A stretch of DNA of 64,000 nt, from assembly GCA_028277645.1 (NCBI GenBank), contig JANQFV010000072.1, positions 1 through 64,000 on the forward strand. The letters run 5' to 3'. The notes beneath the pieces are model-generated. The model was not told the origin of the DNA, did not search any database, and saw only the letters and a list, made by a program, of their open reading frames with translations. The position numbers and the translations under genes are program-made. Position 1 is the first letter of the stretch. Each line of letters begins with the position of its first letter. This document shows positions 26,626-35,587 of this stretch, in pieces. The DNA comes from Phycisphaerae bacterium (GTDB lineage Bacteria > Planctomycetota > Phycisphaerae > UBA1845 > Fen-1342).

Positions 26626-28107
26626 ATGCAGCGACAATTGCTGGAAATCGTCGAACGCTTCTCCGCCGCCCGCGTTCTGCTCGTCGGCGACTTCATGCTG
26701 GACCGCTACGTCTTCGGCGACGCCGAACGTATCAGCCCGGAGGCGCCGGTGCCCGTGCTGCGCGTGCTGGAGCGGCAGGATCGCGTCGGCGGAGCCGGCT
26801 CCGTGGCACTCAACGTTGCCGCCCTCGGCGCACACGTGACTTGCTGCGGATTGCTCGGACAAGATGCTTTCGGCGATCGCGTCGAGCAGTCCCTGCGAGA
26901 ATCTGGCGCGGACACGCGTGGTCTGGTGCGAGCACAGGACCGTCCGACGATCACCAAGACCCGGCTCGTCGGCCTCGCCGAACATCGCCATCGCCAGCAG
27001 ATTCTGCGTGTGGACGACGAGGTCGTGCAATCGCCCTCCGTTGATGATGAGCACCGCCTGGTCGCACTCGCGCAGGAGACGCTGCCGAACGTCGACCTCG
27101 TCTGCCTGGAGGACTACGCGAAGGGCGTTCTCTCACCCGGCGTGTGCAAGTCGATCATCGATCTCGCCCGCAAACAGGACAAGCCCGTCTTCGTCGACCC
27201 GGCCCGCGCCCCCACGTGGGAGCGCTACGCCGGCGCAACGCTGCTCACGCCCAACCGCGCCGAGCTCGAAATCGCGGTCGGCTCGCGAGTGACAGATGAA
27301 GATCTATCCGGCGCGGCAAACGAGTTGCTCGAACGACACAACCTGGTCGCACTGCTCATCACACTGGGACGTGACGGTGCTCTGCTCTTGCGGGCTGACG
27401 CCGAGCCACAGCGCTTCCCCACCATCCCGCGCGCGGTATACGACAACACCGGCGCGGGCGACGCCGTTCTTGCGATGGCCGCCGTCGCTGCCGCCGCCGG
27501 TGCCACGCTCGAACAATGCACCCAGCTCGCCAACGTCGCCGGCGGTCTGGAAGTCAGCAAGTTCGGCTGTGTTCCCATCACCCGCGAGGAAGTACTGCAC
27601 GATCTCGCGCACGACGGCCGCCGGGGCGCCGGCAAGCTCCGCAGCGTCGTCGAGCTCAAGCCGGAGCTCGAAGCGCGGCGTCAGCGTGGCGAGACGGTCG
27701 TCTTCACCAACGGCTGCTTCGACATCCTGCATCCCGGCCACGTCGAGTTGCTGGAGAAAGCCAAGTCACTGGGCAGTGTCCTGGTCGTTGGCATCAACAG
27801 CGATGCGTCCGTTCGCGCGCAGGAGAAGGGTGACGACCGCCCCGTCCGCACACAGAACGATCGCACGCGGATGCTGGGCGCGCTGGAGTCCGTCGACTAC
27901 GTCACGATCTTCGACGAACCAACCCCTGCCGAGCTGATTGAACAAGTCTGCCCCGACGTGCTGGTCAAGGGTGCCGACTGGGCCCATCTCGTCGTCGGCC
28001 GCGAATTCGTCGAGAGCCGCGGTGGGCGCGTGGAACTGCTGAAACTGGTAGAAGGCTACAGTACGACCGCTGAACTGGATCGCATTCGCGGCCACAAAGA
28101 CCGGTAG
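26626..28107 (+). CDS. hldE: bifunctional heptose kinase/adenylyltransferase HldE
   Basis: A 493-residue cytoplasmic enzyme for ADP-heptose synthesis. The N-terminal PfkB-type kinase domain (DFMLDRYVFGDAERISPEAPVPVL; the anion hole and base in YDNTGAGDAVLAMAA) phosphorylates heptose-7-phosphate. The C-terminal half, from about residue 345, is an adenylyltransferase with FTNGCFDILHPGHVELL (HxGH signature) and VLVKGADW. Both domains are intact. ATG 26626 is used; GTG 26620 would add two residues. Its product feeds lipopolysaccharide or S-layer glycan synthesis. A short palindrome overlaps its stop codon. Confidence 0.95.
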   Translation: MQRQLLEIVERFSAARVLLVGDFMLDRYVFGDAERISPEAPVPVLRVLERQDRVGGAGSVALNVAALGAHVTCCGLLGQDAFGDRVEQSLRESGADTRGLVRAQDRPTITKTRLVGLAEHRHRQQILRVDDEVVQSPSVDDEHRLVALAQETLPNVDLVCLEDYAKGVLSPGVCKSIIDLARKQDKPVFVDPARAPTWERYAGATLLTPNRAELEIAVGSRVTDEDLSGAANELLERHNLVALLITLGRDGALLLRADAEPQRFPTIPRAVYDNTGAGDAVLAMAAVAAAAGATLEQCTQLANVAGGLEVSKFGCVPITREEVLHDLAHDGRRGAGKLRSVVELKPELEARRQRGETVVFTNGCFDILHPGHVELLEKAKSLGSVLVVGINSDASVRAQEKGDDRPVRTQNDRTRMLGALESVDYVTIFDEPTPAELIEQVCPDVLVKGADWAHLVVGREFVESRGGRVELLKLVEGYSTTAELDRIRGHKDR

Positions 28108-28133
28108 CGCCGAACCTCCCTGTCCGGCGCTAC
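28104..28133. repeat. stop-overlapping palindrome after hldE
   Basis: GTAGCGCCG (28104-28112) pairs with CGGCGCTAC (28125-28133) around a 12-base loop. The TAG of the 5' arm is the hldE stop codon. The start of the motif resembles TAGCGGCC seen after other stops in this window. Confidence 0.6.
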
Positions 28134-28165
28134 AGAATCGCGCGCTCGGATGATCAGTTCACGGA

Positions 28166-30424
28166 CTACTCATTCTCGACCGCGTCGCGGAATTTCTGCA
28201 ATGCACTCTGCAATTCACTCAGCGCCGCGGAACTGCCGTCGTTTTTACAGATCGCGATCGCCTTTTCTTCCAACTCGACCGCCTTGGCGGCATTGCCGGC
28301 GCGGTATTGCGCGAGCGCAAGCGTATCGAGATAGGCCCAGTTGCCATGCTCAGTCAACTTGTTGGAGAGTTCTGAGAACTTCAGCGCCACGTCGTCGAAC
28401 CGCTGATCGTACTCGTCTTCTGTAAGCAGCTCCCACGCGAAGTTGTTCTGCACGAGGTGATTCTCGGACAGCGCCTGGAGCATGTGGCGTCCGAACTCGC
28501 GCGCTGACTCGTGATCGTCCATGCGCAGGCCGAGCAACCGGAACTTCGAGCGCAGCGTGTCGAAATCGCCAGGATCGTGCTCCAGCCGATCATCCAACAG
28601 GCGCAGGGCTTCGCTCCAGTCGCCGTGTTGTACGGCGGTCGTCAGCGCGTTCGCCCGCCGCTGCTTACCGTGCAGTTCTTCCTGGATAAGCTCCGCCACG
28701 AGGTCGCTGATGTCGGGCACACCCTGCGCAGCCATGGTGAAACGCAGCTCGCGATCAGAGTGACTCACTGCGACCAGGACGGACGTGTCCGCGAGCAGGC
28801 CCGCAAACGGCTCCACCTCGTCCAGCTCATCCTGGCCCATGTACGCCTTGCCGATCTCGAAACAGCGGCCCGGATGCGCCACCATTGCGAGCGTCGTGTG
28901 CGGTCCAATCTGATCCATCGCCCGTGCGAAACCCGGATCATCGAGTATTGAGTCCCGACTGCGCTTGGCGTGAATCGACGCCTCCAGCGCATCGCGCGTC
29001 ATCGCGATCAGAATGTCGTGGTCCAGCGTCGCAACGTGGATCGTGGCCTCGTCCTCGATGGCGTAGCTGCGCACCGGGACACCCTCGATCTCCGACGGAC
29101 GCCCCGCCATACTGACGCTCCCGCCCGACGCGAGGCTCGCAAGCCCCAGGAACTGGTGCCAGATCGCTTCCGACTTCGCCGGATCGTTCACCGTGATCAC
29201 CGCAGCGACGTCGGGAATCTCATCGCCGACGCGCGGCGACACGCGTGGCATGGCGTACACGGCAATACCATTGATGTTCGCGAACAGCTCCCGACCGAGG
29301 TCGAGCGCTGTCACAATGGGCTGCTCGTCACTCGAACTGTGTCCGTAGTGCTCGGGTGCTTCGTTCATCGCCAGTGTGAAGCACGCCGCGGCTCCGGCCG
29401 GCACGCAGCGCAACGCGGCGGGGTCGATTGCCGGTCCACGCAGGAAGTTATAGACCAGATTCTGGTGTCCCTGGTCGAGGTGCAGCGCCATTTCCAACCG
29501 CAATCCGTCGCCGTTGATATCGAAGCGACCCGTCAGCGACCGGAAGTTCTCGATATCCAGCACGGCGTTCGCAATCGCCAGCTCCTGATGCTGAGCGGCC
29601 GCACTGTGCAACATCGGCTGAATCATCGGCAGCAACGGTTTGGGATTGACGAAGAAGTAGACCAAAGCACCGTCGCGCCGGGCGAGCGTGGCCGCCAGCG
29701 CGTCGTCATTCGCCAGCGAGTCTTCGTGCGAATTGCGCAGACGATCGAGCACGCCCTCGATCTCCATCTCGCTCGTGCCCGCAATCACCAGTCGCTTTGT
29801 GAGCGTGATCAGCACATCCTCTACGCGGTACGTCGCGAATCCACCGACCGGCTCGACGATCTCCGTTGCCGCCGGTAGCGCCGTCTCAATCAACCCGCGA
29901 ACCAGCTCCATGTCTCCGGGGTGCAGTACGGCAACACCGGACGGCTGCTGCGAACCCATGTCGAAGCCAGTGACCGCCGCGGCGAATCCGCGCAGGCCGA
30001 GCGCCGCATCAATGATGGCCGGGCTGATCGCCAGGCGGTTCTCCCCCGTCGGCAGCGGCTCGCCGTCGGACAGAATCCCTAACTGCTCGAGGAGGTCTCG
30101 GACACTCTCACCCGGACGGTTGATCTCGATGTACGCCAGCGGTGCCGGCGGCATCAGGCGCGCGAAATCAGCCGCGACGAGATCTTCCCGACAGGCGGCC
30201 AGACGGGTCTTGGCCTCGCCCTTCAAACCGCTCGACGCCCGACCCGAATCCACGACCTGCTCATAGAGCTCGGCCGCGCCCGCGATGTCGCCGACGCCGT
30301 GTTCCAGGTAGTACGCTTTGTAGAATGTGGTTTGGGCGCTCTGACCGGCTGACGGCGCGGCGGTGAGCGAAATCGCCAGCAGCCCCATTAGCAGGGCGCG
30401 CATAAAGACTGGGAACTGTAGCAT
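28166..30424 (-). CDS. exported TPR-containing protein of unknown function
   Basis: A 752-residue protein. The start at 30424 is chosen because GGAGGATT lies just upstream and a clean signal peptide follows (MRALLMGLLAISLTAAPSAG). Most of the protein is a long alpha/beta region with many acidic loops (LRGFAAAVTGFDMG, LVYFFVNPKPLLPM), similar in feel to DUF3352-type proteins, but I cannot assign a family. The last 130 residues are helical TPR-like repeats (ALRLLDDRLEHDPGDFDTLR, ALAQYRAGNAAKAVELEEKA). It is likely periplasmic. It is convergent with hldE. Confidence 0.75.
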   Translation of the reverse strand: MLQFPVFMRALLMGLLAISLTAAPSAGQSAQTTFYKAYYLEHGVGDIAGAAELYEQVVDSGRASSGLKGEAKTRLAACREDLVAADFARLMPPAPLAYIEINRPGESVRDLLEQLGILSDGEPLPTGENRLAISPAIIDAALGLRGFAAAVTGFDMGSQQPSGVAVLHPGDMELVRGLIETALPAATEIVEPVGGFATYRVEDVLITLTKRLVIAGTSEMEIEGVLDRLRNSHEDSLANDDALAATLARRDGALVYFFVNPKPLLPMIQPMLHSAAAQHQELAIANAVLDIENFRSLTGRFDINGDGLRLEMALHLDQGHQNLVYNFLRGPAIDPAALRCVPAGAAACFTLAMNEAPEHYGHSSSDEQPIVTALDLGRELFANINGIAVYAMPRVSPRVGDEIPDVAAVITVNDPAKSEAIWHQFLGLASLASGGSVSMAGRPSEIEGVPVRSYAIEDEATIHVATLDHDILIAMTRDALEASIHAKRSRDSILDDPGFARAMDQIGPHTTLAMVAHPGRCFEIGKAYMGQDELDEVEPFAGLLADTSVLVAVSHSDRELRFTMAAQGVPDISDLVAELIQEELHGKQRRANALTTAVQHGDWSEALRLLDDRLEHDPGDFDTLRSKFRLLGLRMDDHESAREFGRHMLQALSENHLVQNNFAWELLTEDEYDQRFDDVALKFSELSNKLTEHGNWAYLDTLALAQYRAGNAAKAVELEEKAIAICKNDGSSAALSELQSALQKFRDAVENE

Positions 30425-30514
30425 GGTCAATCCTCCACGATTCGGCCGATCAACGAAGTGCCTACCGAGCACCTGACGCTAGGATACCTGGCCAACGCCG
30501 CCAGAGAAACGTAC

Positions 30515-30547
30515 GGCCGCCCGGGGCACCGCACCCCGGGCCGGCCG
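30515..30547. repeat. GC-rich inverted repeat
   Basis: GGCCGCCCGGGG and CCCCGGGCCGGCC face each other around a short loop between the TPR protein and the PfkB kinase. It lies in the 290-base gap, which holds no gene, and there is no T run. Confidence 0.5.
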
Positions 30548-30714
30548 CACACCGACGCGTTTGCGTAATGGTGTTCCGTGCTGACCGCGGATTATTCGAC
30601 CGACATTGCGAAAACCGCCCCCCGGTGACGCTCGCCGCGTCTACAAGTAGACTCACGACGGCTTGGGCGGCTCGCCGAGCCCCAGGAGCTAGGCTGCAAG
30701 AATGAGATTCGCAG

Positions 30715-31641
30715 ATGTCGGAAACTGTCAACGAGACCCCCGTGGTGGTCGGGATCGGAGAACTACTCTGGGATTGCTTCCCTGACTCACGCCGACCGGG
30801 CGGTGCCCCCGCAAACGTCGCGTTCCACGCCACCCAGCTCGGTTTGCGCGGCGGCGTCTGCACACGCGTGGGCAGCGACGATGACGGCGACGCATTGGTC
30901 GATCACCTGCGGTCTCATGGTCTCGATCCACAGTTCGTGCAGCGCGACACCGAACACCCGACGGGCACTGTCGAAGTCCACGTCGGCCCAGGCGCCGGCC
31001 CCAGGTATACGATTCACGAGCTGGTCGCATGGGATTTCTTAGACTTCACGTCGACATGGCGTGATCTGTTTCGATCGGTTGATGCGGTTTGCTACGGTAC
31101 CCTCGCCCAACGCTCGCAGATCAGCCGAGATACGATTCGACGTGCGCTCGACGCGACGCCGCCGCACGCGCTGTGCGTGTACGACGTCAATCTGCGACCC
31201 CCGTTTGTTGATCGCAATTGGATCGTCGCATCGCTGCGGCGCGCCAACATCATCAAACTCAACGAGCACGAACTGCCAACGCTGCTGTCGGCCGCAGATA
31301 TCGAGCCGACGGCAGACTACGCCGCGTTGCACAAACTCGTGGAGGCGTTTTGCTGCAGCGCGTTGTTTCTGACGCGCGGCGCCGCCGGTTGCACGGTCGC
31401 ATCACGGGATGCGCTGCACGAGGTCCCCGCCGAACCCGTGCAAGTCGTCGACAGCGTCGGCGCCGGAGATGCCTTCACCGCCGGATTGGTCTACGGCCTG
31501 CTGCACGATTGGAGTCCGGAAACCACCGCGCGGTTCGCAAACGCGGTGGGCGGAATTGTGGCTTCGATGGCAGGCGCAATGCCACGCACGCGGGAGCAGC
31601 TGTCCAAACTGAAACAGGCATTCCCCACGACCGCCCACTGA
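30715..31641 (+). CDS. PfkB-family sugar kinase (fructokinase-like)
   Basis: A 308-residue cytoplasmic kinase. The substrate loop is seen as GELLWDCFPDSRRPGGAPANVAFH, the usual fructokinase N-terminal pattern. The ATP-site motif is DSVGAGDAFTAGLVYGL with the catalytic Asp, followed by ANAVGGIVASMAGAM. It probably makes fructose-6-phosphate from fructose. Directly convergent with it, seven bases away, is an invertase-like gene, and sucrose phosphatase and sucrose-phosphate-synthase-like genes follow, so fructose from sucrose cleavage is the likely substrate. Substrate choice within PfkB cannot be proven from sequence. Confidence 0.88.
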   Translation: MSETVNETPVVVGIGELLWDCFPDSRRPGGAPANVAFHATQLGLRGGVCTRVGSDDDGDALVDHLRSHGLDPQFVQRDTEHPTGTVEVHVGPGAGPRYTIHELVAWDFLDFTSTWRDLFRSVDAVCYGTLAQRSQISRDTIRRALDATPPHALCVYDVNLRPPFVDRNWIVASLRRANIIKLNEHELPTLLSAADIEPTADYAALHKLVEAFCCSALFLTRGAAGCTVASRDALHEVPAEPVQVVDSVGAGDAFTAGLVYGLLHDWSPETTARFANAVGGIVASMAGAMPRTREQLSKLKQAFPTTAH

Positions 31642-31648
31642 CGCATTC

Positions 31649-33040
31649 TTACCTGCCCTTCGACGTTTCGGGCCCGTCCGGACGGAACTGTGAATCGGGC
31701 GGCGGCAATTCGTCTGAGTCCGCGCTTCGTTCGTCCGTGTCGAGGTTCACGCGCCCCTTCGCAACGTCCGGCTTGATGCCGGCCTCCAACGCCTGATGCT
31801 GCTCTTCGGGCCCGCCCTCGTACACCTCAATGGACGTATCACCCTGCCAGCGTAAGTACGCGGCCACGTACGAGGCGGCACTCCACGCCTGATACGCCTT
31901 GCCCATCGGCCGGCCGGTCTGGCCGTGCGCCCACTCGGTGAACTCCCACTCGCGTTCCATACCCGCCTGGCACAGTCCTGCCAGGCTCGTTAACGCTTCC
32001 TCGGCGTGCTGCTGCTGCTCGAGCCGCATCAGAAACCGCACCCACAATCCACCGACGAACGGCCAGATCCCGCCGTTGTGATAGTGGTCCGGCAGGTTCT
32101 GCAGATTCACCAGAAAGTAATCCCGCCAGTCAGGTTCTCCCGGCCGAATGGAGGGGTACAGCACGCGCACCGGATGCGGTTGGTCAATCGAGATTTGGCG
32201 CAGGAATTGTCGCACACGGTGGGCGCGGTCGTTGTTCAGCACACCATACAGCGAAGCGATGATGTTCGCGTACACGTCGCACCGCCACGAGAACCCGAAC
32301 GGCGTGATCTGGGCGATCAGGTAACGCGCGCGTCCCAGGCTGTATTGCGTTCTCGCAAACGACTCGACGTTCTCCGCGATATTCTCCGGCGTCGGCCAGA
32401 ATTGCTCGTTGAGCAGCTTGCGAATGCGCGCCGCGCGATTGACGTACACCTCACCCGAACACGCCAGCAGTTGCAACAGGGCCGCGAAGTCAACGTTCGC
32501 GCGGTACCACAGCACCTCGTCGTACAGCACGTTGTAAGAGCGCGGAAACAGATCGGTCCAGTCCGAGGCCTCCGGAATCTCCAGCAGGCCGCAGTTGTTC
32601 GAGTCCAGCGCCCGCAGCCACCGCATCGTGAGTTGAAGTTTCTCCAGATTGCGAACGGCGAACTCCTGGTCGTTCGTCACCTTGATGTAGTTCCATGCCG
32701 CGATCACCACCCACAACGCGCCGTCGATGCCAGCTATGTTGCCAATGCCGGCGTACTCCGGGCGGCCCGAATCGACCTCGACGTAATTCGGCAGGTGCCC
32801 GTCGGGTGTCTGCGCGCCCAGGATGGTCTCCAGCGACGCCCGTGCGGCGTCCAGCAGTTCCGGGTCCTTCAACGGTAGCGCCCACATCAGTGTCGTAGCC
32901 GAGTCGCGGGCCCAGACGCTACGGTAATTGCTACCGGGATCGTCATCGTGTGCGATCGAGCAGGCGCTGAACCCCATGGGCGTGATGTTGAGGCGCAGGA
33001 CCTCCTTGGCCTTTGCGAAAGCCTCGTCCAACAGGTGCAT
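31649..33040 (-). CDS. GH100-like alkaline/neutral invertase
   Basis: A 463-residue (alpha/alpha)6-barrel protein with no signal peptide, so cytoplasmic. Recognisable pieces are NYRSVWARDSATTLMW (catalytic Asp region), LPNYVEVDSGRPEYAG, EASDWTDLFPRSYNVLYDEVLWY, GFSWRCDVYANII and the aromatic GGIWPFVGGLWVRFLMRL near the C-terminus. These match family GH100, which hydrolyses sucrose to glucose and fructose. It could also be read as a GH-like amylo-1,6-glucosidase, but the sucrose neighbourhood supports invertase. It is convergent with the PfkB gene and divergent from the HAD phosphatase gene. Confidence 0.82.
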   Translation of the reverse strand: MHLLDEAFAKAKEVLRLNITPMGFSACSIAHDDDPGSNYRSVWARDSATTLMWALPLKDPELLDAARASLETILGAQTPDGHLPNYVEVDSGRPEYAGIGNIAGIDGALWVVIAAWNYIKVTNDQEFAVRNLEKLQLTMRWLRALDSNNCGLLEIPEASDWTDLFPRSYNVLYDEVLWYRANVDFAALLQLLACSGEVYVNRAARIRKLLNEQFWPTPENIAENVESFARTQYSLGRARYLIAQITPFGFSWRCDVYANIIASLYGVLNNDRAHRVRQFLRQISIDQPHPVRVLYPSIRPGEPDWRDYFLVNLQNLPDHYHNGGIWPFVGGLWVRFLMRLEQQQHAEEALTSLAGLCQAGMEREWEFTEWAHGQTGRPMGKAYQAWSAASYVAAYLRWQGDTSIEVYEGGPEEQHQALEAGIKPDVAKGRVNLDTDERSADSDELPPPDSQFRPDGPETSKGR

Positions 33041-33261
33041 CTTCTTCCGTCCTTCGCAGAATCGGTCCAGGGCAGACGATAGCCGGCGAATGTATCCGCC
33101 TCAACCCCAACAGATTACGTGCATCCCCCTGCGACACGCCCCCCCGTTGTGGCGTACCCTCGTGCAGGCTCCCGTTGCGACTGGAAATCCCCGCTACCGC
33201 CCGCTAATCTGTTTCGACCCTGAATCATCGCACTACCCTCTTGCACAGAAAGTGAAGCACG

Positions 33262-33996
33262 ATGAGTGATACCCGTTTGCTTGCTACCGACATGGACGGG
33301 ACCTTCATCGGTGACGATGAGGCGATGTTTGGCCTGTGGGACGCCGTCGTCGAGCGCGGCATCCGCCTGGCCTTCTCGACCGGACGACATCTCAAGTCGA
33401 TCCAGGACTTCTATGCGGAGAAAGACGCGTCCCGTCGTGCCGACGTCTGCATCTGCATGGTCGGCACCGACATCCACTTTCTGCGCGACGGCGCGTACAT
33501 CCTTGATGAGGAGTGGCATAGCCACATATCGGACCGCTGGGACAAGCTGGCCGTAGAGGCAATCCTCCACGGCATCCCTGAGGCGACGATGCAGGACCAG
33601 CAGTGGCAGTCGCCTTTTAAGAGCAGCTACTACCTCGAAGAGAACGCCGACGCGCGCTTGCGCGAAATCCACGAGCGACTCGAGGCGGCCGGGCTGGATG
33701 CCAAGGTAGTCTACTCAGCCGATAAGTTTCTGGACTTGTTGCCGATCCGTTCGGGCAAAGGCGAAGCGGTGAGGTACGTCGCGCACAAGCTGGAGCTGCG
33801 TCCGGAAAACGTGGTCACCAGCGGCGATACGGGCAACGACCTGGACATGATGCGTGAAGAGCTCGGCTTCCGCGGAATCGTCGTCGGGAACGCGGCCCCC
33901 GAGCTCAAGGCGTTCAATCCGCCGCACGTCTACCACGCACATGCGGAGTTCGCAGCAGGCATTCGCGAGGGATTGGAAAAGTACGGCTGGTTATAG
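33262..33996 (+). CDS. HAD phosphatase, sucrose-6-phosphate phosphatase-like
   Basis: A 244-residue HAD enzyme. Motif I is LLATDMDGTFIG (nucleophile Asp), motif II lies in LAFSTGRHLKSI, and motif IV is VTSGDTGNDLDMM. The cap region (KSSYYLEENADARL) resembles sucrose-phosphatase proteins. It would remove phosphate from sucrose-6-phosphate made by the glycosyltransferase encoded just downstream (107 bases), with a hairpin in between. Related HADs act on mannosyl- or glucosyl-glycerate phosphates, so the substrate is inferred from context. Confidence 0.85.
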   Translation: MSDTRLLATDMDGTFIGDDEAMFGLWDAVVERGIRLAFSTGRHLKSIQDFYAEKDASRRADVCICMVGTDIHFLRDGAYILDEEWHSHISDRWDKLAVEAILHGIPEATMQDQQWQSPFKSSYYLEENADARLREIHERLEAAGLDAKVVYSADKFLDLLPIRSGKGEAVRYVAHKLELRPENVVTSGDTGNDLDMMREELGFRGIVVGNAAPELKAFNPPHVYHAHAEFAAGIREGLEKYGWL

Positions 33997-34032
33997 CCCG
34001 TTTCCGCGGGCGTCGGGGGCTTCCCGTTTTTG
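33995..34032 (+). terminator. hairpin with short T run between HAD and glycosyltransferase genes
   Basis: GCCCG/CGGGC and then CGGG GGCTT CCCG followed by five T residues form two small hairpins after the phosphatase stop. It could be a weak terminator or processing site. Confidence 0.45.
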
Positions 34033-34103
34033 TGAACGGCCGCAATCTGGCCGATGCACACCGACAGTGGCGACATCGTAGTAGTCAATAGAGGAGCGTG
34101 ACG

Positions 34104-35474
34104 ATGAGTGACCGAACCAGCTTTGCCGACCGCGGCAGGCGCCATGTGCTGATGATCACCAACCACGGCGTCCACGAGTGGACCGTCGTGCCCGGCCTGC
34201 CCGATACAGGAGGTCAGAACGTCTACGTGAACCAGTTCACCGAAGCGCTGATCAAGCTGGGCTACCGGGTGACCATCCTCAATCGCGGCGGCTATCCGCA
34301 CCCGGTTGAAGGCACACCGCAAACCGGAACGCATTATCACCCCACCGGGCACGCCCGGATCGTCTACCTCACCGACGGGCACCCGGAGTTCGTGCGCAAA
34401 GAGGACATGGATGCGCAGCTCCCGAAGCTGGCTGCGGACCTGCAGCGCCGTCTCGACGAAGAAGACGATTCGTTTGATCTCATCATCTCGCACTACTGGG
34501 ACGCCGGGAAGCTGGGCGCGATCGTCAATCACAACGGTGACGGCGTCACCAAGGTCGCTCCGCACGTGTGGATCCCGCATTCGCTCGGCGCCCTCAAGAA
34601 ACGGAACATGCACCCGTCGACCTGGGAAAACCTGCGCATCGACGAGCGGATCGCCAACGAGCAGGAACTGCTCAAGTCACTCGACGGCGGCGTCGCCACT
34701 TCGACCGCAATTCGCGAGTCGTTCTCCGATGATTACGGTTGGCAGGCCAAGTACTTCCTGCCCCCCTGCATCGACACCGATCGGATTCGCCCCATGGACC
34801 CGGCCGAATACGAATCGATCTGGTCATTCCTGGCCGGGCTTTCGCCACTGTCGGCCGAAGAGCTCAAGCAGCGCAAGATCATCACCGAGATCAGCCGCAC
34901 GGATAAGACCAAGCGCAAGGACGTACTGATCAGAGCATTCCAGCAAGTTCGCAAGGAGGTGCCGGACGCGCTGCTGGCGGTTTCGATCGACGAGCGCACG
35001 CCGGAGCTGCACAAGTCATTGCTCGGCCTGATCGACGAGCTGGGCCTGAAGGACGATGTGCTCGTCCTCGGTTCGATCTGGGATCAGATCCCCATGCTCT
35101 ACAACGTCACGACGGTCTACTGCACGCCGTCGGTGATGGAAGGCTTCGGCATGAGCGCGCAGGAAGCGGCGTCGACGAAGAAGCCAGTCGTCGCGTCCAA
35201 CCTTGTGCCCTACGTCGTCGAGTACCTCGTCGGCAAGACATCCGAGGAAGTTGTCGAGACTTTGGACGGTGGCGCGCAAGGCTACCTGATGGGCGAGGGC
35301 GGCATGGTCGTGATGGCCGACTATGTCGAAGGTTTCGCCACCGCGATTACGCGTTTGCTCCAGGACGATGAGCTGCGCCGGAAGATGGGTGACAAGGCCT
35401 ACGAAATCACGATCCCTTACTTCACGTGGGAGAACCGCACGAAGGACCTGCTGTCCGACCTGGGCGTCGCGTAG
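34104..35474 (+). CDS. glycosyltransferase family 4, sucrose-phosphate-synthase-like
   Basis: A 456-residue cytoplasmic enzyme. ATG 34104 follows GAGGAG. The N-terminal Rossmann domain has MITNHGVHEWTVVPGLPDTG, with GGQNVYVNQFTEAL, the motif shared by sucrose-phosphate and sucrose synthases. The C-terminal nucleotide-sugar domain contains ISRTDKTKRKDVLIRAF and the E-x7-E motif in VMEGFGMSAQEAA. It would join an NDP-glucose to fructose-6-phosphate. A glucosylglycerate-type synthase is the main alternative. It follows the HAD phosphatase, the usual partner. After its TAG comes a pair of stop-adjacent palindromes. Confidence 0.85.
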   Translation: MSDRTSFADRGRRHVLMITNHGVHEWTVVPGLPDTGGQNVYVNQFTEALIKLGYRVTILNRGGYPHPVEGTPQTGTHYHPTGHARIVYLTDGHPEFVRKEDMDAQLPKLAADLQRRLDEEDDSFDLIISHYWDAGKLGAIVNHNGDGVTKVAPHVWIPHSLGALKKRNMHPSTWENLRIDERIANEQELLKSLDGGVATSTAIRESFSDDYGWQAKYFLPPCIDTDRIRPMDPAEYESIWSFLAGLSPLSAEELKQRKIITEISRTDKTKRKDVLIRAFQQVRKEVPDALLAVSIDERTPELHKSLLGLIDELGLKDDVLVLGSIWDQIPMLYNVTTVYCTPSVMEGFGMSAQEAASTKKPVVASNLVPYVVEYLVGKTSEEVVETLDGGAQGYLMGEGGMVVMADYVEGFATAITRLLQDDELRRKMGDKAYEITIPYFTWENRTKDLLSDLGVA

Positions 35475-35489
35475 CGGCCACACCTGTGC

Positions 35490-35548
35490 CACTGCTCTTG
35501 AGCAGTGATCGTCGGATCTCAGGAATGCCCACTGCTCAAGAGCAGTGG
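35490..35548. repeat. two copies of a short palindrome (family A)
   Basis: CACTGCTC TT GAGCAGTG (35490-35507) and CCACTGCTC AA GAGCAGTGG (35529-35548) lie 21 bases apart after the stop of the glycosyltransferase. Further copies occur at 46998-47015 and 53841-53862, each also shortly after a stop codon. No T run follows. Confidence 0.75.
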
Positions 35549-35587
35549 CACCTCGGTAAGTCTCTCGCGCTTAACGAAGGACCACCA